The position numbers and the translations under genes were made by a program. Shown here piece by piece: positions 1-6,792 of a DNA stretch of 11,937 nt. Numbering within the stretch: the stretch's first letter is position 1; each line of letters begins with the position of its first letter. Source of the stretch: Microcaldota archaeon (GTDB lineage: Archaea; Iainarchaeota; Iainarchaeia; Iainarchaeales; JAGVWC01). Location of the stretch: contig JAHJAQ010000136.1 of NCBI GenBank assembly GCA_018813975.1, positions 1 through 11,937 of the forward strand, given 5' to 3'. The notes beneath the pieces were generated by a model. The model did not search any database and was not told the DNA's origin. It saw nothing but the letters and a program-made list of their open reading frames with translations.

Positions 1-1
1 A

Positions 2-3000
2 GTAGAACTAACGAATTTTGGACAAGTGTGGTTGTATGATGTGGGACTAACCGCATACATTGGATTGGGAGGAGAAGTAGATGATCCGAGTTGTTTAAGC
101 ATTAGTAAAACCCAGTGGATAACCAGCACTGAAGGAAAACCAGTTTCTGTTCGATTTGAAATCCAAAACAATTGTAGTGTAAACGGTCAGCCGGTTGCGA
201 TTCAAGAAGTAGAAGCCAAGCTACAATGGGAAAGCAATCCAACCGGAAACTTTGAATTAACCTCGAGCAAAAGCCATTCCATGCTACGAACGGGTTATTA
301 CAAAACGGTTTTGCCAAAACTAGGACCAGAAGAAAGCGAAACCGTTACGTTACAATTCACGCCATACGGCGGGGTTATTGGAGAAAGTCATGCACGGATT
401 TTATTCCAAGCCACGAACCCATCAGACAGTGCCCCCCAAATATTACAAGCCGAACTAGAAGCAATCATTGAAATTGTAAATTTATTAGATTGTATTGCGA
501 TTAGCAAAAACTATTTGGAAATGACAGCAGAAATGGTTTTTGCTCCCCAAACAACCGGCTTTGGACAGATTTACAACCAAGAATTGTTTGACGGCGATTT
601 TGAAGATACTGACTTTAGTGGCAGCATGGGATTCAGTGGGGGCATGGGAGCAAGCCCATTCTTTAACAATAATCTTTATTCAGGATACAATCCCACGAAT
701 TTCAATTATGGCAGTCAGCCGGGCTTTTCACCTGCCTATGGTGGAAGCGGTTTTAACAGTTATGAATATGGAAGCGGATATACTCCCGGATATGACAGTG
801 CGTATAATCCAGCAGCCCTTCCTTCAAGCCAAAACCCAGTTACCGGAAACCAATTATTAGGAATGCAAAATACCGGATTCCTTCCAACAGGCGCAAGCCA
901 GCCTCCAACCGATTCTTTTACGATTCAAACCAATGCTTGTGGCGGACCGGTAACCATTACACTGGAATCAGAATTGCGATTAAGCACAAAACGCATCCAA
1001 TTATCCGGAGATGAAACCAGTGAACCCATTATTGCATTTGGCGAAGAAAACTTTCCAGGACAATACGGCATTAAACTTTCCATTCAAGGCGGTGGCGCCA
1101 AAAACCCCAGACAAATTCGAACCATTCCAGTGGTAATTCACTCCAATCCATTTGATTGCATTCAAATGAACAAATTCGAATTCAATATTTTCAAAGAAAG
1201 CGAAAACAGCGGCATTGATACTGCCCGCGTGTACAATTATTGTTTTGACAAACCGGTTCCCGTTCTCATAGACCAGCATGACTTGCACGATGCATTAAAG
1301 CATGGTCAAAAAACCGCGGCACTTGGACTAGCCATGGGATTAATGTCACAACTAATGAAAGGAGACCTCTTAAACAAAATCAAAAACCCAGACCAAGAAA
1401 AAGACAAAACCGAGGATGACAAAAAAGAAGACAAAAAAGAAGAAACCGATTGCGATCCCATGCCAAAAGGCGCGGATTGCAAGGGCCTTCAAATTATTAA
1501 AAAAGAGGATGGTTCTCTAAAGCAATTGCCGATCTACAAACTTGGAAGCTCGTATTTTGCACGTGAAGGCACTACTATCATTGAAGTAATAAAAGAAGGA
1601 GATAAATACGTTCCAATTACCCCACCGCCCGCTACACCGCCTGCTAACCCGCCAACTGACACGCAACCAGCAGAAACCGCTTCGAATCAGACGCTATTGC
1701 CCAGCACAACCGGATTCCAGATTTTTGGATTGCCCTATGTACCAGAAAGTGAAGGATACGAGCAAACCGGAAACCCAGAAATTGATGAAGAAAGAAGAGA
1801 CGATGCCCAGGAACTAGCGGACTTGCAACTGCTTCCAACAATGATTGGCATGATGGGAGGAGGAAACGATCCATTCAGCATGGCCCTTATGATGTATTCT
1901 ATGGGAGCCATCCAAGCCTATGCCTCCCAAGAAGATGTGCGGTATATGACTATCCAACCTGATCTTGAATTAGGGGGAGGCATTCTAGGATTCCTTGGCG
2001 GCGGTGGCGATATGTTTGGATTTGATTTAGGCGGGGGAATAGGCGATGCACTAGGCGGAATTGGTGGTTTCTTAGATTCTATTTTACCATTTGATCGACA
2101 AGCATTTTCTTTGCTCAAAATACCCGCGGTATTTGAAAGCGATGTATTTGACGGGATTAATGTTAGCGAATACCGACGCCCCACCTTTGCCCCTAGAAGA
2201 GACAATCAAGCATTGAGCACGGAAACCGCGTACATTAAAATTGAAAACACAGATGCCGTTATACAAGAAGATCCCCTAAACCCCTTATTCGCGGTATTGA
2301 ATGTAAATGGAACACGACACATTTACGATCGCGACCAAGCATATGAAGAAGAAATGCCCAATAGTCTTCGAGAAGAAGGATCTTATAAAATCAATGCCAA
2401 ATTTCACTTACAATTAAACTCGTTTAAACCCGATACCGATAGAGGATTTATTTCAAACGAACTCGCGAACTGTAAAATTGGTGCCTTAGTGGGAAGCACC
2501 GGACCAGAAGCGGTTCCGCGCATTAAGCTATCGTGGAATTGGAATGAAATTCCCATAAACTTGTGCGATAATGACAATCCAGAGTACTCCTATTGTGATG
2601 CCACACAATTTAGTATTGCACTATTGCAAAAACTACAAAAACTACGCGAATTTATTACAGTCAATGCCGATACCTTTGAATGTCCCGCTCTTGTTTCCGG
2701 AGAAACCGTAATCGAACAAACCCTTTCAACCACTGCACAAGACATTGGTCTAACCAAACTAGAATATCGAAAAGAAGGAAACGACATTAACTTTTTGACC
2801 ACGATTAGCAGCAACAACCAGCTAGAATTCAATACCATTGTTACCACTACGATACAAGAAACCGATGATAATGGCATTCCCACTGAAACTGTACACTCGT
2901 GTGATACCCCTGCAACCGTATTGACCAGTCAAACCGTAAGTTGTTTGGCTCCAGAACTGGAAAATGGCGCGTACTTGGTAACCAGTACCTTGGGAACCAT

Positions 3001-4408
3001 TACAGATTGCCAGGAATGCAGGAATGATAACACCAGCAATGATGTTATTTTCAAAACCATGTTGATTGGATTGGATCAAACCATTGTACAATGCGATCCC
3101 ATTGAAACCAGTAGGCTACAAGCATTTATTGAAGCAACCGAACAAAGCGGTGAAAGTATAACCTATCCGCAAGGCTTGAACAAAGAAAGCACTTTAAAGC
3201 TCGTGAATTTTACAGCCCACTTGATAAAAGACGGTTTTACACAAGACTTTAGGAACGACTTTGACGAATTTGCTTCTAGCAAAGCATTTTTCCAAACACC
3301 AGCTTATTATTCCCAAGAAGATGGCTTGGGAGAATACTTTACCGATCCCAATCACTTTTCGTTTGAATACTTTGGAGCACCCAGCGGCCCTATTATTGGA
3401 CCGGGCGTTTACCAAGTACAAGTAAATATAAAATTCGAGGACATGGGCTTTGTATGGTTTGAAGGCGGTCAACCAGTAGCAACCATTGAAGTAAGCCTGG
3501 ATAAAACCGCGGATGCTTCTCCAACCAGTCCATTCTATTACCTGCCATTTGACGGATTGATTGGAGTGGATAATGGAAGGAACGGCTATGGATTGAATTA
3601 TGAATTGTTAACAGCGGACAAACCCGTGCGCATTAACAAACAAGTAGATCAATTAATCCAATTAAACAATATTTTGGGAAGCAATCCAGCAGGTGTATTA
3701 AAAGGGCTGTTTGTGGATGATTTTAAAAGCACTAATCATGATGCACGCGGACAAGTCATGAGCATTGACCGTTCCACCAATGAATTAAAATTAACCCCTT
3801 CCTTGGCAACTCCAATTGTTTTACAAGTAAATGCAACCAGTGCACGAGACGCTTACGCGTTTTATCGTACAGAATCAAGGGGACAACCGCAAAAAGACTT
3901 TGATTATTTAGCAACCTGGAACGGATTGGGGGCAACCTGCAAGGACTATTATGGCAATGACATGGATATTTACACAGAAATGCCTGACAAGAGTGGAACA
4001 GACGCGATTTGTGCGATTGTGGGATCGCAAGCCGATACCGCATTTGGATTTGAATGGTGCGACAAAATAACCTCTGGAAACTTGTACTTAGAAACTATCT
4101 TGTATTCTCCTGCTACGAGCAGTTCTACTTTGAATTTGATTGCAGCAAGCAACTCCGCCAAACTCATTAGCAAGGGAGCAAACGGCGATCAAATAGAACT
4201 AAGCGGTGTGAGCGGCATTACCTATAATACTGCAAGCAATCCGATTGGAGCAGTGGAGGATGTGCTTGCACTGGTAAAAGACGAATTGGTTTGTGTAAGC
4301 GGATTGGATAACAGCCAACGCACGGAATTCTTTTGGAATCCCAAACCAGTCTTGGAAAGCATTCAAAACGAACGCGACCAAGCATTGGAAACCTGCATAA
4401 CCGGATGA
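2..4408 (+). CDS. Giant probable surface/secreted protein with Ig-like repeats, 5'-truncated
   Basis: Function not recognised. The frame is open to the left edge (V-E-L-T-N-F-G-Q before the first GTG at 26), so the true start and any signal peptide lie outside the window; 1468 residues are visible. Numbering from the GTG at 26, three units begin with a similar Cys motif: DPSCLSISK (Cys23), LLDCIAISK (Cys156) and PFDCIQMNK (Cys378). Each is followed by alternating beta-type sequence typical of Ig-like folds. Between them lie a Tyr/Gly/Asn/Ser-rich tract (about 198-292), a Lys/Asp/Glu linker (about 453-477), a Pro-rich linker (about 530-548), a Met/Gly hydrophobic stretch (about 600-635) and a Gly-rich hydrophobic stretch (about 648-690). 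More than 20 cysteines suggest disulfides outside the cytoplasm. There is no C-terminal membrane anchor; it ends E-T-C-I-T-G. It could be an S-layer-associated or adhesin-like protein; this is inference. Confidence 0.8.
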   Translation, partial: VELTNFGQVWLYDVGLTAYIGLGGEVDDPSCLSISKTQWITSTEGKPVSVRFEIQNNCSVNGQPVAIQEVEAKLQWESNPTGNFELTSSKSHSMLRTGYYKTVLPKLGPEESETVTLQFTPYGGVIGESHARILFQATNPSDSAPQILQAELEAIIEIVNLLDCIAISKNYLEMTAEMVFAPQTTGFGQIYNQELFDGDFEDTDFSGSMGFSGGMGASPFFNNNLYSGYNPTNFNYGSQPGFSPAYGGSGFNSYEYGSGYTPGYDSAYNPAALPSSQNPVTGNQLLGMQNTGFLPTGASQPPTDSFTIQTNACGGPVTITLESELRLSTKRIQLSGDETSEPIIAFGEENFPGQYGIKLSIQGGGAKNPRQIRTIPVVIHSNPFDCIQMNKFEFNIFKESENSGIDTARVYNYCFDKPVPVLIDQHDLHDALKHGQKTAALGLAMGLMSQLMKGDLLNKIKNPDQEKDKTEDDKKEDKKEETDCDPMPKGADCKGLQIIKKEDGSLKQLPIYKLGSSYFAREGTTIIEVIKEGDKYVPITPPPATPPANPPTDTQPAETASNQTLLPSTTGFQIFGLPYVPESEGYEQTGNPEIDEERRDDAQELADLQLLPTMIGMMGGGNDPFSMALMMYSMGAIQAYASQEDVRYMTIQPDLELGGGILGFLGGGGDMFGFDLGGGIGDALGGIGGFLDSILPFDRQAFSLLKIPAVFESDVFDGINVSEYRRPTFAPRRDNQALSTETAYIKIENTDAVIQEDPLNPLFAVLNVNGTRHIYDRDQAYEEEMPNSLREEGSYKINAKFHLQLNSFKPDTDRGFISNELANCKIGALVGSTGPEAVPRIKLSWNWNEIPINLCDNDNPEYSYCDATQFSIALLQKLQKLREFITVNADTFECPALVSGETVIEQTLSTTAQDIGLTKLEYRKEGNDINFLTTISSNNQLEFNTIVTTTIQETDDNGIPTETVHSCDTPATVLTSQTVSCLAPELENGAYLVTSTLGTITDCQECRNDNTSNDVIFKTMLIGLDQTIVQCDPIETSRLQAFIEATEQSGESITYPQGLNKESTLKLVNFTAHLIKDGFTQDFRNDFDEFASSKAFFQTPAYYSQEDGLGEYFTDPNHFSFEYFGAPSGPIIGPGVYQVQVNIKFEDMGFVWFEGGQPVATIEVSLDKTADASPTSPFYYLPFDGLIGVDNGRNGYGLNYELLTADKPVRINKQVDQLIQLNNILGSNPAGVLKGLFVDDFKSTNHDARGQVMSIDRSTNELKLTPSLATPIVLQVNATSARDAYAFYRTESRGQPQKDFDYLATWNGLGATCKDYYGNDMDIYTEMPDKSGTDAICAIVGSQADTAFGFEWCDKITSGNLYLETILYSPATSSSTLNLIAASNSAKLISKGANGDQIELSGVSGITYNTASNPIGAVEDVLALVKDELVCVSGLDNSQRTEFFWNPKPVLESIQNERDQALETCITG

Positions 4409-4430
4409 TAGTACTTGGGAAAAATTTGAT

Positions 4431-5129
4431 TCACTTTTTATAATTTTTAAGTCGTTTTTTTAGTTGTCTTTTTAACTTAAAATCTGCGCTTTTAATTGCA
4501 ATAGCCATTAGTTCTCTGACTTCTTGTGGGGTTGTGCTTAGGTTATTGCCTATTTGCCACGCTAGATGCTCGGCTAATTTGGCAGGCGAAGACTTTCCTA
4601 GGCTTACTTGATTGTCTAAATCAAATGGAATAATTCCTTTCGATATATCTTTGAATCTTTCAAAAGAATCTCTTGTTGGATAATAACCCGCATTTGCTAT
4701 CTTGGTTAGTTCTACCACTGCTTCTTTTCTTGCTTCCCTTGTTTCAATATAAAAACTTTTATCGACAATTTTTGAGCCCTTTCTAGTTGAACCAAAAAGT
4801 TGTGATACTTGAACCCATTCACCGCTTGGAAGTTTTGTCATTGCCATTTTTGGAAGTCTAACACCAGCTTTCACAAGATCATTTATAACTTTTTGATACA
4901 CTTGTGCTCGCGCAACATCCAAAATCGGCTCCTTAAACTTTTTTATTGCAACTCTATGTACAGAGCCATCAGAAAACCTTAACCGTCCAACGTAAACGTC
5001 CCCCTTCGAAGTTCCTCCAATTCGAACAAGCCCACTATACTTATCCTTACTAAACGTGATTCCTTTTACTTGACTAGCAGTTTTCCAACGCTTTTCGGAA
5101 GCTTTTCGCCTTAAAAACCGTAGACCCAT
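4431..5129 (-). CDS. Hypothetical protein with kinase-like N-lobe
   Basis: 232 residues, no confident family. Residues about 36-70 read like the N-lobe of a protein-kinase fold: a glycine-rich loop (RIGGTSKGDVYVGRL) followed by a strand with V-A-I-K-K, where the first Lys would be the ATP-phosphate lysine. A hinge-like segment (WVQVSQLFG) follows. Near residue 165 comes NAGYYPTRDSF and then IIPFDLDN, which could stand for the metal-binding DFG region, but no clear HRD loop is present, so activity is doubtful. The C-terminus is strongly basic. An in-frame TTG lies seven codons upstream (5150), but ATG at 5129 is preferred because a TATA box at 5151-5158 on this strand sits about 25 nt upstream, giving a leaderless mRNA. 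It converges on the giant gene with a 22-bp gap and diverges from the toxin-antitoxin block. It could be a kinase-type toxin or a degenerate regulator. Confidence 0.7.
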   Translation of the reverse strand: MGLRFLRRKASEKRWKTASQVKGITFSKDKYSGLVRIGGTSKGDVYVGRLRFSDGSVHRVAIKKFKEPILDVARAQVYQKVINDLVKAGVRLPKMAMTKLPSGEWVQVSQLFGSTRKGSKIVDKSFYIETREARKEAVVELTKIANAGYYPTRDSFERFKDISKGIIPFDLDNQVSLGKSSPAKLAEHLAWQIGNNLSTTPQEVRELMAIAIKSADFKLKRQLKKRLKNYKK

Positions 5130-5150
5130 AATAGGATAGCGATTCTGCAA

Positions 5151-5158
5151 ATTTAAAG
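5151..5158 (-). promoter_or_regulatory. TATA box for the kinase-like gene
   Basis: On the minus strand this reads CTTTAAAT, preceded by CTGAACC as a possible BRE. Its centre is about 25 nt from ATG 5129, the spacing expected for a leaderless archaeal transcript. This decides the ATG over the upstream in-frame TTG. Confidence 0.55.
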
Positions 5159-5185
5159 GGTTCAGTTGTATAAACCAAACCGATA

Positions 5186-5220
5186 TTGCCTACATAACCC
5201 ATTTTTGGTTTTGCGATTTT
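5186..5220 (+). repeat. Left copy of 35-bp direct repeat flanking the toxin-antitoxin block
   Basis: It matches 6712-6746 at 30 of 35 positions, in the same orientation. The shared cores are CTACATAACC (5190-5199) and ATTTTTGGT (5201-5209). The differences are at 5189, 5200, 5210, 5212 and 5215. This copy lies in the divergent intergenic region between the kinase-like gene and hicB. Confidence 0.75.
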
Positions 5221-5250
5221 TCCCCTCTGCAATCGTCGAAAAAAACAAGA

Positions 5251-5276
5251 CTTTAAATGTATGCAAAACATTTAAG
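5251..5276 (+). promoter_or_regulatory. hicB promoter region with inverted repeat over the TATA-like sequence
   Basis: CTTTAAATGT (5251-5260) and ACATTTAAG (5268-5276) are inverted arms separated by 7 nt, matching over 9 bp with one extra T in the left arm. Both arms contain TTTAAA/TTTAAG TATA-like cores, and another TTTAAG follows at 5277-5282. Depending on the TATA used, transcription would begin around 5281-5306, just before the hicB ATG at 5311. An inverted repeat over a TATA box is what an autoregulating antitoxin operator would look like; that role is inferred. Confidence 0.45.
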
Positions 5277-5310
5277 TTTAAGTCCATGCCAATATGAATT
5301 GGAGAATATT

Positions 5311-5592
5311 ATGGAACATAAAAATACAGTACCAATTTCATTACCGGTTGTTGTCAGTAGAGAAGGAAAATGGTTTGTGGCCGCCGATCCCTTACTAGAA
5401 ATAGCTACCCAAGGCAAAACTGAAAAAGAAGTCAGAGAAAACATGCAAGACTTAATAGCAGATTACTTTCAAGACCCTGACACTCCAAAGCCCACACTTA
5501 AGATGATGATGTCTACCTCTGTTTCTGTTATAAATATGCCAGTTAAAGTAGGGATTACCAGTGCCAAAGCTTCGACCATTAAAGCAAGATAA
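5311..5592 (+). CDS. hicB: HicB-family antitoxin (long form)
   Basis: 93 residues. The N-terminal half has the HicB/UPF0150 partial RNase H-like pattern: PVVVSREGKWFVAADPLLEI, then A-T-Q-G-K-T-E-K-E-V, then a helix ENMQDLIADYF. In this family the protein binds and blocks the HicA mRNA interferase and often represses its own operon. The usual C-terminal HTH or ribbon-helix-helix domain is not evident; residues 60-93 instead form short beta-type sequence (STSVSVINMPVKVGITSAK). ATG 5311 is chosen over the in-frame ATG at 5257 because GGAG (5301-5304) lies 6 nt before it, and because family similarity begins just after it. Its last 32 nt overlap the start of hicA, so the two are almost certainly co-translated. 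Confidence 0.82.
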   Translation: MEHKNTVPISLPVVVSREGKWFVAADPLLEIATQGKTEKEVRENMQDLIADYFQDPDTPKPTLKMMMSTSVSVINMPVKVGITSAKASTIKAR

Positions 5593-5781
5593 AGTAATTA
5601 GCATACTGGAATCCAACGGCTTTAAACAAGTGCGATCTCGAAAGCACATCACTTTCAAGAAAAAGAGCTCTCCAATGGAAAGGCGTGGACAACGTGGGTT
5701 CCACACCACAAAGAAGTTTCTCTGTTTGTAATAAAATATATTCTCAGACAAACAGAAAAACCGAGAGAAGAGTTCTATTAG
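5561..5781 (+). pseudogene. hicA: HicA mRNA interferase toxin, interrupted by a -1 frameshift
   Basis: HicA toxins are dsRBD-like mRNA interferases of about 60-80 residues. From GTG 5561 the frame reads V-P-K-L-R-P-L-K, then VISILESNGFKQVRSRKHIT, with the family's conserved G-F and catalytic-type His (His29), then hits TAA at 5729-5731 after 56 codons. The second half of the family pattern is in the -1 frame: KELSNGKAWTTWVPHHKEV and then FVIKYILRQTEKPREEF, ending at TAG 5779-5781. Joining the frames at AAG AAA AAG (5657-5665) gives a normal 73-residue HicA. One missing A in the A-run, a sequencing or assembly error, or programmed -1 frameshifting on AAA-AAG would all explain this. It overlaps hicB by 32 nt and ends 12 nt before the next hicB. 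The frame join is directly visible; whether functional toxin is made is unknown. Confidence 0.8.
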
Positions 5782-5793
5782 ATCACATAATAA

Positions 5794-5979
5794 ATGGTAA
5801 CTATGAAAAAAGAATTTGAAGTGGTTGTAGAACAAGATGAAGATGGCATTTTTGTAGCTTCCGTACCCACCCTTCCCGGCTGCCACACGCAAGCAGATTC
5901 TTTGGAAGAATTAAAAGAAAATATCCGCGAAGCAATCGAAGCCTATTTGCAATCCCAAAATTCCGAAAGGTTTAAGTAA
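5794..5979 (+). CDS. Short HicB-family protein (second antitoxin)
   Basis: 61 residues, a minimal HicB/UPF0150 domain: M-K-K-E-F-E-V-V-V-E-Q-D-E-D-G, then FVASVPTLPGCHTQADSLEE, then a helix with NIREAIEAYL. The P-x-L-P-G-C-x-x-x-x-x-S motif is classic for the family. It has no DNA-binding tail, as is common for short archaeal HicB proteins. ATG 5794 is the first start; ATG 5803, with GGTAA just before it, is an alternative. It begins 12 nt after the disrupted hicA, so either this or the longer upstream hicB could be the real partner of that toxin. No second hicA follows. Its last codons contain the TATA box of the next gene. Confidence 0.85.
   Translation: MVTMKKEFEVVVEQDEDGIFVASVPTLPGCHTQADSLEELKENIREAIEAYLQSQNSERFK
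5964..5978 (+). promoter_or_regulatory. BRE/TATA for the vapB-like gene
   Basis: CGAAAGG followed by TTTAAGTA (5971-5978), inside the 3' end of the short hicB. Its centre lies about 27 nt before 6001-6003, predicting a start of transcription at the GTG of the AbrB-type gene, so vapBC can be expressed separately from the hic genes. Confidence 0.55.
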
Positions 5980-5983
5980 GGAA

Positions 5984-6001
5984 AGTAATACTAGTATTAC
6001 T
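5984..6001 (+). promoter_or_regulatory. Perfect 18-bp palindrome, probable vapBC operator
   Basis: AGTAATACTAGTATTACT is identical to its reverse complement over all 18 bp. It lies between the TATA box and the predicted start site, directly before the GTG at 6003. Antitoxins of the AbrB/MazE fold bind as dimers to palindromes in their own promoters, so autoregulation is the likely role; binding itself is inferred. Confidence 0.65.
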
Positions 6002-6002
6002 A

Positions 6003-6272
6003 GTGGTTTTTTTGTATATCGGTTCTTCTAAAGTGACATCCAAAGGACAGTTAACGATTCCAGAAGAAATTCGAAAAAAAAAAGGGCTGAAAAAAGGGGC
6101 CAACGTAGTCGTGATCGATACAGAAGCCGGCATCCTTATCAAAAAAATGAGTGATTTGAACGCACTCTTTGCTCCGTTTGAAGCCATTGCCAAAAAACAA
6201 AAACTCACGCCACGAAGACTGGCCAAAGAGATAACTGTCGAAAAATTCAGGACTTTAAAAGCATTTAAGTGA
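6003..6272 (+). CDS. vapB: AbrB/MazE-fold antitoxin (VapB-like)
   Basis: 89 residues. Residues 7-45 are a swapped-hairpin AbrB DNA-binding domain: IGSSKVTSKGQLTIPEEIRK, then G-L-K-K-G, then a beta strand V-V-V-I-D and GILIKK. The T-S-K-G-Q-[LI]-T-I-P-x-E-I-R signature is diagnostic of the family. The C-terminal 40 residues (LTPRRLAKEITVEKF) would be the toxin-neutralising tail. GTG 6003 fits a leaderless message from the TATA at 5971-5978; TTG at 6012 is an alternative. It is followed after 13 nt by the PIN-domain toxin, the standard antitoxin-toxin order. The gene symbol follows the pairing rather than a specific orthologue. Confidence 0.88.
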   Translation: MVFLYIGSSKVTSKGQLTIPEEIRKKKGLKKGANVVVIDTEAGILIKKMSDLNALFAPFEAIAKKQKLTPRRLAKEITVEKFRTLKAFK

Positions 6273-6285
6273 CTAAATGCCATAA

Positions 6286-6723
6286 ATGCTCCGCGTTCTA
6301 ATAGACACCAATATTTTCCTTTCAGGATTATTTTTTAAAGGAAACGAACGAAAAATCCTTGAAATGGCGGCCCTTGGAAAAATTCGCCTCTTTTTACCAG
6401 AACACGTTTTAATAGAAACCCAAAATATTATCCAACGAAAAAGCCAATGCTTTGGCAATCAACCGCAAGCACTCAACATGTTAAAGCAGATTACCGATAA
6501 GGCAAGGATTATTCCAATAAGAGAATACAAAGCCAAACTACCTAAAGCCAACAAATTGATTCGAGACCCAAAAGACGCCCCCATTCTTGCAGCAGTTATG
6601 AGCGTTCAACACGACTATTTTCTAAGTGGCGATAAGGATTTTCAAGTGCTCGAAATACCAACGCATTACACCACAAAAGAAGCACTCCAAAAAATCCAAA
6701 AAAACAAGAACTTGTCTACATAA
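6286..6723 (+). CDS. vapC: PIN-domain ribonuclease toxin (VapC-like)
   Basis: 145 residues, the usual length for a PIN-domain toxin of the COG1569 type. The acidic metal-binding residues of the family are present: Asp7 in L-I-D-T-N, Glu44 in L-I-E-T-Q, Asp97 in DPKDAPILAA and Asp116 in L-S-G-D-K-D-F. No catalytic residue appears lost, so it is predicted to be an active Mg-dependent RNase held in check by the upstream AbrB-type protein. The lineage resembles stand-alone 'PIN family toxin' proteins rather than short bacterial VapC. Its stop codon lies inside the right copy of the 35-bp repeat. The target RNA cannot be told from the sequence. Confidence 0.9.
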   Translation: MLRVLIDTNIFLSGLFFKGNERKILEMAALGKIRLFLPEHVLIETQNIIQRKSQCFGNQPQALNMLKQITDKARIIPIREYKAKLPKANKLIRDPKDAPILAAVMSVQHDYFLSGDKDFQVLEIPTHYTTKEALQKIQKNKNLST

Positions 6724-6746
6724 CCTATTTTTGGTGTGGCAATTTT
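6712..6746 (+). repeat. Right copy of 35-bp direct repeat flanking the toxin-antitoxin block
   Basis: This is the partner of 5186-5220 (30/35 identical, same orientation). It starts in the last codons of vapC, contains its TAA stop, and ends about 14 bp before the TATA box of the membrane-protein operon. Read on the minus strand, both copies translate as K-I-A-x-P-K-[MI]-G-Y-V, and two of the five differences are synonymous in that frame. Confidence 0.75.
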
Positions 6747-6747
6747 G

Positions 6748-6767
6748 GGTTCCCGAACCTTTTTAAG
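6748..6767 (+). promoter_or_regulatory. Promoter of the membrane-protein operon with a BRE-overlapping inverted repeat
   Basis: TTTTTAAG (6760-6767) is a TATA box centred about 29 nt before ATG 6793. Directly upstream, GGTTC-CC-GAACC (6748-6759) is an inverted repeat with 5-bp arms covering the BRE position. It could be an operator; as an RNA hairpin followed by T5 it could instead help end vapC transcripts. Confidence 0.45.
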
Positions 6768-6792
6768 CAGAAAAAACCATTGTTTTTTTTGC

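Noticed and set aside
540..860. Plus-strand frame inside the giant gene (and several minus-strand frames across 100-4380)
   Set aside because: Shadow frames with no family pattern, no promoter and full overlap with a long, compositionally consistent gene.
1960..2075. G-rich tract as a possible G-quadruplex or DNA repeat element
   Set aside because: Runs of GG follow from glycine codons in the Gly-rich protein segment; no regular spacing of GGG tracts is present.
5074..5271. Minus-strand open frame containing KIAKPKMGYV, similar to one at 6666-6887
   Set aside because: The similarity is limited to the 35-bp repeat; the rest of the two frames is unrelated, overlaps better genes and lacks family features. 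Kept only as a repeat finding.
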